DNA from: Nostoc cf. edaphicum LEGE 07299
GTDB lineage: Bacteria; Cyanobacteriota; Cyanobacteriia; Cyanobacteriales; Nostocaceae
NCBI RefSeq assembly: GCF_015207245.1
Contig: NZ_JADEXF010000315.1
Span: 1 to 5,357, forward strand
Direction: 5' to 3'
DNA length: 5,357 bases
Below, piece by piece: positions 1 to 5,344 of the stretch. The position numbers and the translations under genes are program-made. Below the pieces are notes generated by a model. That model saw nothing but the letters and a program-made list of their open reading frames with translations, did no database searches and was not told the origin of the DNA. Positions within the stretch are counted from its first letter, which is position 1. Every line of letters starts with the position of its first letter.

Positions 1-65
1 GGGTTATACCAATTCTGTATGAAGATGCGCTAAACCATCTTTAAGTAGAATAAAGAAGAAAGAAA

Positions 66-125
66 AACGAACCGCATTCGCGCAGCGTCTCGTTAGAGAA
101 GGACGCAAAAGACACAAAGAAAGAA
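66..125. repeat. Degenerate Nostocales-type dispersed repeat
   Basis: The segment has the composition of a repeat family often seen between genes of Nostoc/Anabaena relatives: a GC-rich core with GCGCAGCGTCTC followed by GAGAAGGACGC, then a purine-rich tail of the form GACACAAAGAAAG. TCTC (88-91) can pair with GAGA (96-99) and the flanking GCG with CGC, giving an imperfect hairpin. The core is visible in the sequence. Membership of a genome-wide family is from general knowledge and would need a self-comparison of the genome. Confidence 0.5.
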
Positions 126-130
126 GTTAA

Positions 131-149
131 AAGGTTTTGGTGCAACCTT
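131..149 (-). terminator. Weak hairpin, possible terminator of the 98-aa gene
   Basis: AAGGTT (131-136) and AACCTT (144-149) form a perfect 6-bp inverted repeat with a 7-nt loop. Read on the minus strand, the second arm runs into a short T-rich stretch, which gives a weak rho-independent-terminator look. It lies about 110 bases past the stop codon of the minus-strand gene. The stem is short and AT-rich, so this is only a possibility. Confidence 0.2.
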
Positions 150-257
150 GCAAAGAAATGGTATTAATAAGAATATATAGAGATCGCTCGTCCCCTGCAA
201 GAAGCCGCTACGCATCTATGTAGAAGAGATATTTCGAGATTTAACAGCTATACATCC

Positions 258-554
258 CTACTCCCAAGTGGAAACGTCTCGCAGCAAATTAGGAATTTCT
301 CCTTGAGATAAGGGAAACTCTAGTAAAGTTTCTCTAATACCCAAATATCCTGATTCAGCAAACGATAAAAGCATTCGTGAAAGCGCTAGCCAAACCTCCG
401 GTTCGTATTCCCAATCACGATAACGTGAAGCTTGACCAGCTATTGAACGTAGTGCCCAAAAATAAGAGTTTCTCACCACCGAACCACCCTTCTTAAACTC
501 TGGCAAATCTTCGTGGTGGATAAAAAGTATTTTATTTTCAATTCTGGCTCTCAT
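258..554 (-). CDS. Small hypothetical protein, 98 aa
   Basis: I do not recognise this protein. The reading frame is open from an ATG at 552-554 to a TAG at 258-260 and encodes 98 residues. It is mostly helical in appearance, with an N-terminal hydrophobic/charged strand (KILFIHHEDLPEF, about residues 8-20), a central basic/aromatic part (FWALRSIAGQASRYRDWEYE, about 32-51) and an amphipathic helix (WLALSRMLLSFAES, about 55-68). No signal peptide, membrane span or metal-binding cluster is seen, and there is no cysteine. No clear Shine-Dalgarno sequence precedes the ATG; the upstream DNA is very AT-rich, with two CTAAAAT heptamers on the coding strand that could supply a -10 element. It shares its strand with the receptor gene upstream but is separated by 222 bases with hairpins, so co-transcription is doubtful. 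The balanced composition and ordinary amino-acid mix make a real gene more likely than a chance frame, but no function can be given. Confidence 0.55.
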   Translation of the reverse strand: MRARIENKILFIHHEDLPEFKKGGSVVRNSYFWALRSIAGQASRYRDWEYEPEVWLALSRMLLSFAESGYLGIRETLLEFPLSQGEIPNLLRDVSTWE

Positions 555-565
555 AGCAGTTTTAT

Positions 566-579
566 ATTTTAGATTTTAG
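566..579 (-). promoter_or_regulatory. Tandem CTAAAAT heptamers, possible -10 region
   Basis: Two consecutive heptamers (ATTTTAG on the plus strand, CTAAAAT on the minus strand) lie 12 to 25 bases upstream of the ATG of the 98-aa gene. The TAAAAT core differs from the consensus -10 hexamer at one position. No matching -35 was found, and the position would give a very short leader. Confidence 0.2.
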
Positions 580-622
580 ATTAAAAGTAAATGTTTAAGT
601 AGGGTCATTATGGCTTTAGCTT

Positions 623-650
623 AACGCACTATGTTGTACGGTGGTGCGTT
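623..650. repeat. Inverted repeat AACGCAC...GTGCGTT
   Basis: Perfect 7-bp arms at 623-629 and 644-650 enclose a 14-nt loop. The GGTGCGTT arm resembles a palindromic dispersed repeat common in filamentous cyanobacterial intergenic DNA. It lies about 130 bases past the end of the receptor gene and could instead act as a 3' stem-loop, but there is no T-tract. Confidence 0.45.
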
Positions 651-734
651 GCCTTTACTAAAAAATGCTGTCAAACCTAACATTCTATCCTTATAGGAAA
701 GTGAGATTTTCTAAGTTATGTGCAAAGACATAAG

Positions 735-770
735 AATGTAGAGACTTTGCAATGAGAAAATCTCTACATT
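735..770 (-). terminator. 10-bp stem-loop just past the receptor gene
   Basis: AATGTAGAGA (735-744) and TCTCTACATT (761-770) are perfect reverse complements separated by 16 bases. The structure begins six bases after the receptor's stop codon, where a transcript 3' end would be expected. On the minus strand it is followed by CTTATGTCTTTG, not by a run of T, so it is not a classical intrinsic terminator and may instead protect an mRNA end. The GTAGAGAC...TCTCTAC arms also resemble a widespread Nostocales palindromic repeat, so it could be a repeat copy used as a 3' stem-loop. Confidence 0.45.
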
Positions 771-776
771 GAATAC

Positions 777-2885
777 CTAAAAATTGGCGCTTAAACCTAC
801 ACGAAAAGTAAATCCAGGGCTATATATGCGATTAACTCGCTCATATTGCTCACCCAGTAGATTTTCTAAGTAAACTGTTAGTCCTAAATTGCTAGTTAGA
901 GGTATACGTCCGCTCAAATCTAAATTCACGAAAGACGGTGCAAAATCTGTAGGCTTGTCAGTAGAGTTAACGAAGATGGATCTGCGAGCGCCACTATTGT
1001 AGGTAACATACAAGTTAGCTTGCCAACCGGAATTTTGATAACCCACACCAGTTTGTAGTACAGAGTAGGGAATTAAACCTAACTGCAAACCTTTATCTGC
1101 CCCTGTTTTTATTTGGGAATCTGTATAAGTATAGTTGAGGAATGTTGACCAGCCAGTGGCAATTTTGAATTGCAATGCAGCCTCTAAACCATTGGTATCT
1201 ACTAGCCCAATGTTTGCCCATTTTCCGGCGATCACTCCCAAGCGATCGCCTATACTACTACCAAAGTAAGTAAACTGTCCAATCAGATTTTCCGAAAAAT
1301 TGATATCTACTCCCGCAGTCCAAGTTGAGCCAATTTCTGGCCTTAAATCAGGATTAGGTGCCCAACCATGAACTGTATCATAAACATACAACTGATCCAA
1401 CCCAGGATTGCGTTGTCCTCCTGCCCAACTTCCACGCACTGCTACTATTGGAGTGACGGCATAACGTAACCCAACACTAGGATTGAGATAATTTCCAAAT
1501 TGGCTATCAAAGCTTTGTCTTAACCCTAAATCTATCAAAAAATTATCGCTAATATTCCAAGTATTGACAGCGAATAAAGCTGTGTTAAGCAAACTCTTAT
1601 CTTCAGTTTCGTTCTCGGCAATCCTAGTAGGATCTGTACTCAAAACATCACCGATTAAATCGGTGTTTTTCAAATCTAATCCCCAGCGTAATTTATTATT
1701 AGAAGTAATTTTCCACTCATGATCGACTCTGGCTGTGAGTTGTTGTGTATCTAAAGACCCTCTACGATAAAATGATACTCCTGTAGGGCCATAGGTGCTA
1801 AAATAATCTTGGTTATAACCAATTGAGGTTGTTAGGTTAGAGCTTTCGCCATTACCTAGCCGAGTTTTCCAAGATAAGCCAATATTTAAACCATCGTGGT
1901 CTAATCTATCTCTTTGGAGAGGGAAACCGAAATAAATTAAACCGCGACGACTGCTGAGTGCAGTAACATCTAAATTCAGAGAATTTTTTTGATCTAAATC
2001 TACTCCAATGCTACCAAAGTAGGTACTTGTAGCTGTATCTGCATTCGATAAAAATCCTTGTTCATCACGATTTGCTGCACCTACAGGGACACGGTAACGG
2101 TTATCTGTAAAGAATCTTTCAAAGCTAAAGTTGTACTTGACCTTATCAGATGAACCACCATAAGTCACTTGTTGATTATTTAAATTCAATGAGCCAAATT
2201 CTGCACTACCACTCAATTTAGGTTTGCCATAACCTTCCTTGGTAATAATATTTACAACTCCTCCAAAGGCTGAAGAACCAAATAAAGCAGAGGCTGTACC
2301 GCTATATAATTCCACTCGTTCAATCGCCTCTACAGGAATGCTATTTAAATCAGTTCCACCATGATAAGTGTTGACATTGTTGTTAATCGGTCTACCATTA
2401 ATCAAAAATACAGATTGATTAATTGAGGCTCCCCGGTAGTATGTACCTGTATGAATATCTGCACCATGACCGACATCATTGATTGCAAAACCAGGCATTC
2501 GTTTCAAGATATCGGCTAAACTTGCAGCACCCTGCTTTTTAATTTCTTCTTTATCAATGACGTAAGTTGGAGTAGATTGAGGTAGGTTGTCTGGTTCTGC
2601 GATCGCTTCTATAGAAATGTCTGCATCATCGCTCGGAGTTTGCTCTGTTGCTGGCTGAGTTTCTTCTGGATTAACTTCAATGGGTACAGATTGTTGAGAT
2701 AATAATTCGGCATTAGTGGCGGGTAGCTCAATTTCACTCAAACTCGGAATATCTGAAATAACGTCGGTTGATTTATTAGTATTTCTCTGCTCAATTTCAC
2801 TCTCAACAGCATAACTAGGAGATGCTATCAGTAAAGGTAAAGCAACTGTTAGCAACAAAAAATCCTTTTTCACGTTCTCTTTCAC
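777..2885 (-). CDS. TonB-dependent outer-membrane receptor
   Basis: The gene encodes a 702-residue ligand-gated outer-membrane transporter powered by the TonB-ExbB-ExbD complex; the family imports chelates such as ferric siderophores or cobalamin. A Sec signal peptide spans residues 1-26 (hydrophobic LLLTVALPLLIA, likely cut after SYA). A low-complexity acidic/proline linker (about 27-103) contains SEIELPATNAELLSQ (50-64), a motif typical of the N-terminal part of cyanobacterial receptors, and a TonB-box-like DISIEAIAE (89-97). The plug is about 104-216, with LADILKRMPG (123-132), RGASINQSVFLINGRPI (151-167) and the plug-end motif IERVELYSG...GGVVNIITK (188-216). The beta-barrel follows, with NPDLRPEIG near 507-515, the C-terminal ENLLGEQYERV motif and a terminal Phe. 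No cysteine is seen, which suits an envelope protein. The AMIN domain of many cyanobacterial paralogues is absent. The start is GTG (2883-2885): an in-frame stop at 2901-2903 leaves no earlier ATG, but a second GTG at codon 5 (2871-2873) is a possible alternative. No transporter partners lie in the window, so the substrate is unassigned. Confidence 0.93.
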   Translation of the reverse strand: MKENVKKDFLLLTVALPLLIASPSYAVESEIEQRNTNKSTDVISDIPSLSEIELPATNAELLSQQSVPIEVNPEETQPATEQTPSDDADISIEAIAEPDNLPQSTPTYVIDKEEIKKQGAASLADILKRMPGFAINDVGHGADIHTGTYYRGASINQSVFLINGRPINNNVNTYHGGTDLNSIPVEAIERVELYSGTASALFGSSAFGGVVNIITKEGYGKPKLSGSAEFGSLNLNNQQVTYGGSSDKVKYNFSFERFFTDNRYRVPVGAANRDEQGFLSNADTATSTYFGSIGVDLDQKNSLNLDVTALSSRRGLIYFGFPLQRDRLDHDGLNIGLSWKTRLGNGESSNLTTSIGYNQDYFSTYGPTGVSFYRRGSLDTQQLTARVDHEWKITSNNKLRWGLDLKNTDLIGDVLSTDPTRIAENETEDKSLLNTALFAVNTWNISDNFLIDLGLRQSFDSQFGNYLNPSVGLRYAVTPIVAVRGSWAGGQRNPGLDQLYVYDTVHGWAPNPDLRPEIGSTWTAGVDINFSENLIGQFTYFGSSIGDRLGVIAGKWANIGLVDTNGLEAALQFKIATGWSTFLNYTYTDSQIKTGADKGLQLGLIPYSVLQTGVGYQNSGWQANLYVTYNSGARRSIFVNSTDKPTDFAPSFVNLDLSGRIPLTSNLGLTVYLENLLGEQYERVNRIYSPGFTFRVGLSANF

Positions 2886-2934
2886 ACCAAGTAAAAACAG
2901 TCACTACGTAGCATTGTTGCTGTAATAGTAAAAT

Positions 2935-2950
2935 CGTGTCAAAAGACACG
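2935..2950 (-). promoter_or_regulatory. Perfect palindrome overlapping a TTGACA -35-like box
   Basis: CGTGTC (2935-2940), an AAAA loop and GACACG (2945-2950) form a perfect 6-bp dyad with a 4-bp centre. On the minus strand the same DNA contains TTGACA (2942 down to 2937), an exact -35 consensus facing the receptor gene about 50 bases upstream of its start codon. The downstream -10 is poor (AACAAT at 18-bp spacing is the best seen). The dyad could be an operator placed over the -35, or a small stem-loop in the leader if transcription starts further upstream. Both readings are inferences from position. Confidence 0.4.
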
Positions 2951-3139
2951 CCGTCATAGTTTTTCTAAGCAGCAACTAACCGTCTCTAAAAGTATGAAAA
3001 GGCAAAATCAAGGGTAATTAAACTCTTTTTCTCCTCACCTTCTTTCTGAAGTTTCAAACTAAGGTTCCCTTAGATGGGACTGCTCGATACCCTCTGCCGA
3101 TCCCGAACCGTATTTGAAAAAGGGGTTGACTGGGGAATA

Positions 3140-3145
3140 TATAAT
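3140..3145 (+). promoter_or_regulatory. Candidate -10 box TATAAT
   Basis: An exact TATAAT lies 158 bases upstream of the start codon of the small cassette gene. The best upstream partner is TTGAAA (3114-3119) with a 20-bp gap, longer than optimal; TTGACT (3126-3131) is too close. If used, the cassette would have a leader of roughly 150 nt. The promoter call is weak. Confidence 0.25.
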
Positions 3146-3292
3146 CGTTCGGGCGTGTATGTAAAGTACGGTAATCTGTTAAGTATGGCAAGAGATTATT
3201 CAACTTACTAGCAGTGGAAGAATTTGTCACTGTTATCTCCACCATAGCAAGTGAAATAAATAAACTTAATTACAACAACGATGATAGTACTT

Positions 3293-3298
3293 AAGGAG
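3293..3298 (+). promoter_or_regulatory. Strong Shine-Dalgarno AAGGAG
   Basis: AAGGAG stands five bases before the ATG at 3304 and fixes the start of the first cassette gene. It is much better than anything upstream of the two minus-strand genes, which suggests efficient translation of the plus-strand transcript. Confidence 0.8.
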
Positions 3299-3303
3299 CT
3301 ATT

Positions 3304-3702
3304 ATGACTGCACTATCGAATGTAATCTTTACTATTGCTCTTAACGATCCAGAATTAGATCCAGAAGAAAAGCAGGAAATAGTACAGAATTTATTGAATC
3401 GACTCAGCAACCTGGAGGAAGTAGAGCGAGTTGTACGTACAGAAGACCTGAATCCAGAAGAGGGAAGCAAACCAGGGATTTCTTTTTTGGTAGGAATGCT
3501 GACAGCAGAAGTGAGTGTAAAGAATATTAAAGGATTTTTGGGCTTTTTAGGCGATCGCTTGGGTGACAAACCAATCAAGGTGACAGTAGAAGCCAATAAT
3601 AAGAAGGTTGTGCTTGAAGCTAGTAGCCGCCAAGAGCTATTAGAGGCCGAGAGAATAGCAAAGGAACTGCTAGCAACCGTTCAGGGAGACTCGAATGGCT
3701 AA
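3304..3702 (+). CDS. EACC1-like small constant component, 132 aa
   Basis: This small soluble protein is encoded directly before a caspase-type effector. Its layout is an N-terminal strand (VIFTIALND, about 7-15), an acidic linker (DPELDPEEKQE), a helix (about 24-34), a strand around ERVVRTED (41-48), a glycine/hydrophobic segment ISFLVGMLTAEVSV (59-72), a helix (KNIKGFLGFLGDRLG, 73-87), a beta-hairpin (IKVTVEANNKKVVLEA, 91-106) and a C-terminal helix (RQELLEAERIAKELLATV, 109-126). The pattern of helix, 'K-IKVTVE...K-VVLEA' hairpin and 'QELL' helix matches my knowledge of effector-associated constant component 1 (EACC1), the invariant partner in two-gene conflict cassettes whose second gene is a variable effector (caspase, trypsin-like and others). 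The assignment comes from memory of the family, not from a search. No catalytic residues, signal peptide or cysteines are seen. The start is supported by AAGGAG five bases upstream, and the stop overlaps the next gene's start by 8 bp, implying translational coupling. It may act as an adaptor or regulator of the protease. Confidence 0.75.
   Translation: MTALSNVIFTIALNDPELDPEEKQEIVQNLLNRLSNLEEVERVVRTEDLNPEEGSKPGISFLVGMLTAEVSVKNIKGFLGFLGDRLGDKPIKVTVEANNKKVVLEASSRQELLEAERIAKELLATVQGDSNG
3551..3558. repeat. HIP1 octamer GCGATCGC (one of five)
   Basis: Exact HIP1 palindromes occur at 1242-1249, 2599-2606, 3551-3558, 4370-4377 and 5012-5019. Roughly one per kilobase is far above chance and typical of many cyanobacterial chromosomes. 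All five lie inside the three larger coding regions, which suggests these genes are long-term residents or came from a related cyanobacterium. Confidence 0.9.
3682..3702 (+). promoter_or_regulatory. Internal ribosome site and 8-bp gene overlap
   Basis: The purine stretch CAGGGAGA (3682-3689), inside the last codons of the small gene, lies five bases before the ATG at 3695. The small gene's TAA (3700-3702) falls after that ATG, so the frames overlap by 8 bp. This supports the chosen start and translational coupling of the two proteins. Confidence 0.7.
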
Positions 3703-5344
3703 GAAGGTCGCACTGCTGATTGGAGTGAGCGAATACGAAGCTGGCTTACCGCTAGTTCCGACAGCTGATAAGGATGTCAAAGCAATGCAGCGAGTGTTAG
3801 AAAACCCGCTGTTAGGTAGTTTTGACAAAGTAGAAGCACTGGTAAATCCAGATTTAATGACAATGCAAATAGCCATTCAAAAGCTATTTGCAGATTGTAA
3901 AAAGGAGGATTTTACCTTTTTGTTTTTCTCTGGTCATGGAATTACAGATGACCATGATGGCAGGCTTTACCTGGCAACTCGTAGCACTCGGAAAGATGCC
4001 TTCCATTCAACAGCAGTGCCAGCTAATTTTGTGCAAGATATTATGAAAAAAAGTCCCTCCAGACAGCAAGTTGTGATTCTTGACTGTTGTTATAGTGGAG
4101 CTTTTGCTGTGGATTGGCAAGCAAAGCCTACTTGTGAAGGGTGTGCGCTACTTGCATCTTCTACTGCTGCAAGACAATCCTTTGAAGCCGAAGAAGCAGG
4201 CATTTATACTCATTACATAGTAGAGGGGATTGAAACTGGTGCAGCAGATCGAGATAAAAATGGCCGAATTACTATTGATGAATTGCATGAGTATGCCAAG
4301 GAGAAAGTGCAAGCAATCAGACCGACAATGAAGCCAGAAATCCAAACATTTAAAGAAGGCTACAAGATTGCGATCGCTAAAGCTCCAAATACTAAAGAAA
4401 GCTCCAGGGTTCCAATTGTTAAAACTCCAACTAATAAAACTCAGGGATGGAGATGTATCTACACACTCACTGACCATTCAGATACAGTCAATAGTGTTGC
4501 CATCAGTCCTGATGGTCAAATTCTTGCTAGTGGTAGTGCCGATCAAACCATCAAAATTTGGAATCTGAAGACTGGAACACTCTTAGAGACTCTTGAGGGC
4601 CATTCACATACAGTGAATAGTGTTGTCATCAGTCCCAATGGTCAAATACTTGCCAGTGGTAGCGCTGATAAAACCATCAAAATTTGGAATCTCAACACGA
4701 GAAAACTAGTTCGCAACCTTGGAACTTGGTTCTCTACTGCACATTCAGACTCAGTATATTCTTTAGGAATTACCCCAGATAATCAGACTCTGATCAGTGG
4801 CAGTCGGGATCATACAATCAAGCTATGGAATCTAACGACGGGAAAAGAGATTGGAAGGCTACCTGAAGACTCTTGGGCAGCTTCTTCCCTGGCAATCACT
4901 CCCAATGGTCAGGCTATTGCCAGCGACAGTTTAGATCGTACTATTAAGTTGTTTAGTCTAGACACTAAGGAATTATTGCAAACTTTTGCTGGCAATTCTA
5001 ACTTAGTTTGGGCGATCGCTATCAGTCCAGATGGCAAAACTCTCGCTAGTGGGAGTCAAGAACACACTGTTAAACTGTGGAATTTAAATACTGGGAAACT
5101 GCTGCACACCCTCACCGACCATTCCAAACCGATTCATTCCATTACTTTCAGCCTGAATGGTCAAATCCTTGCTAGTGGTAGTTATGACAATACTATTAAG
5201 CTGTGGAATGTAGAGAATTGGGAACTTATTTGTACCTTGAGTGGACATAGCGATGGAGTAAACTTTGTCGCTTTTAGTTCAGATTGTATGACTCTTGCTA
5301 GCGGTAGTGATGACAAGACAGTGAAAATTTGGCAGTTGTGCTGA
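3695..5344 (+). CDS. Caspase-like peptidase with seven WD40 repeats
   Basis: The 549-residue protein combines a clan CD, family C14 (metacaspase/orthocaspase-type) protease with a WD40 propeller. The p20-like core opens with KKVALLIGVSEYE (3-15). The catalytic His81 lies in FLFFSGHG (75-82) and the nucleophile Cys132 in VVILDCCYSG (126-135). Asp130, two residues before it, matches the acidic position that gives metacaspases their preference for Arg/Lys at P1, so basic P1 specificity is inferred. The p10-like part has LLASSTAARQS (152-162) and a canonical EF-hand-like loop DRDKNGRITIDE (185-196, ligand positions D185, D187, N189, R191 backbone, T193, E196). A basic linker (about 228-253) leads to seven WD40 repeats starting near 254, 296, 338, 385, 427, 469 and 511, enough for one closed propeller. 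No signal peptide or membrane span is seen, so it is cytoplasmic. It overlaps the EACC1-like gene by 8 bp and the two are almost surely co-expressed. Both catalytic residues are intact. The likely role is a protease effector in immunity or regulated cell death, with WD40 for recognition or docking; this is inference. Confidence 0.93.
   Translation: MAKKVALLIGVSEYEAGLPLVPTADKDVKAMQRVLENPLLGSFDKVEALVNPDLMTMQIAIQKLFADCKKEDFTFLFFSGHGITDDHDGRLYLATRSTRKDAFHSTAVPANFVQDIMKKSPSRQQVVILDCCYSGAFAVDWQAKPTCEGCALLASSTAARQSFEAEEAGIYTHYIVEGIETGAADRDKNGRITIDELHEYAKEKVQAIRPTMKPEIQTFKEGYKIAIAKAPNTKESSRVPIVKTPTNKTQGWRCIYTLTDHSDTVNSVAISPDGQILASGSADQTIKIWNLKTGTLLETLEGHSHTVNSVVISPNGQILASGSADKTIKIWNLNTRKLVRNLGTWFSTAHSDSVYSLGITPDNQTLISGSRDHTIKLWNLTTGKEIGRLPEDSWAASSLAITPNGQAIASDSLDRTIKLFSLDTKELLQTFAGNSNLVWAIAISPDGKTLASGSQEHTVKLWNLNTGKLLHTLTDHSKPIHSITFSLNGQILASGSYDNTIKLWNVENWELICTLSGHSDGVNFVAFSSDCMTLASGSDDKTVKIWQLC
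4247..4282 (+). other. EF-hand-like calcium loop in the caspase
   Basis: Codons 185-196 spell DRDKNGRITIDE, which fits the 12-residue EF-hand loop: Asp at 1 and 3, Asn at 5, Gly at 6, Ile at 8, Thr at 9, Glu at 12. It is followed by a helix (LHEYAKEKVQ). Only one loop is present. Similar loops occur in bacterial caspase-like proteins at this place, and metacaspases are often calcium-activated, so a regulatory calcium site is plausible but unproven. Confidence 0.6.
4454..5341 (+). repeat. Seven tandem WD40 repeats
   Basis: Seven units follow each other to the last residue, with periods of 42, 42, 47, 42, 42, 42 and 39 residues. Most have the (G/D)H-S...SPDGQ.LASGS.D.TIK.WNL pattern. Blade 3 (338-384) carries about five extra residues before its first strand (NLGTWFSTAHSD). 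Blade 4 (385-426) is the most divergent: the GH dipeptide is replaced and the WD-like end is KLFSL. Blade 7 ends at KIWQLC, the natural close of a propeller. Confidence 0.92.
4474..4692 (+). repeat. Recent DNA-level duplication of WD40 blades 1 and 2
   Basis: Positions 4474-4566 and 4600-4692 (93 bp each, offset 126 bp or 42 codons) differ at about ten sites by eye, near 89% identity, including matching silent positions. The other blades are clearly more divergent from each other at DNA level. This points to a fairly recent unit duplication or gene conversion inside the propeller. Confidence 0.8.

Larger units (their letters stand above)
1..257. other. Non-coding stretch with repeat debris
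   Basis: No convincing gene is seen here. The stretch lies downstream of the minus-strand small gene that ends at 258. It contains a degenerate dispersed repeat (about 66-125), a small inverted repeat at 131-149, and a segment around 199-224 that resembles other palindromic repeat fragments common in Nostocales intergenic DNA. The first 30 bases also look like a familiar Nostoc-type intergenic repeat fragment, but that is recall and could not be verified. Any gene to the left lies outside the window. Confidence 0.5.
2886..3303. other. Divergent intergenic region, 418 bp
   Basis: This region separates the minus-strand receptor from the plus-strand cassette and must hold promoters for both. 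Visible elements are the CGTGTC-N4-GACACG palindrome (2935-2950), an isolated TATAAT (3140-3145) and a Shine-Dalgarno AAGGAG (3293-3298). No cobalamin-riboswitch B12 box and no obvious Fur-type box were found by eye. A 63-codon minus-strand frame (3054-3245) crosses the region but has no supporting features and is not called. Confidence 0.7.

Noticed and set aside
2886..3053. Cobalamin riboswitch upstream of the receptor
   Set aside because: TonB receptors are often under such control, so a B12 box was looked for on the minus strand. No match to its conserved core was found.
3054..3245. 63-codon minus-strand open frame in the divergent intergenic region
   Set aside because: It has no recognisable domain and no clear ribosome site, and it lies across the region that must hold promoters. 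Its C-terminal part resembles repeat-derived frames seen in Nostoc intergenic DNA. A chance frame is more likely than a gene.
3291..3596. 101-codon minus-strand open frame
   Set aside because: It lies antisense to the well-supported EACC1-like gene, and its low-complexity Ser/Thr/Lys composition is what the complement of that gene would give.
3670..3876. 68-codon minus-strand open frame
   Set aside because: It lies antisense to the start of the caspase gene, with no independent support.
4148..4477. 109-codon minus-strand open frame rich in Phe, Ser and Cys
   Set aside because: It is a shadow of the caspase p10-like region and linker.
4368..4568. 66-codon plus-strand open frame in another frame
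   Set aside because: It lies fully inside the caspase-WD40 gene, is out of frame, and has no ribosome site or domain.
4474..4692. CRISPR-like or satellite repeat
   Set aside because: The periodic similarity is codon-phased at 126 bp and is fully explained by WD40 blades.
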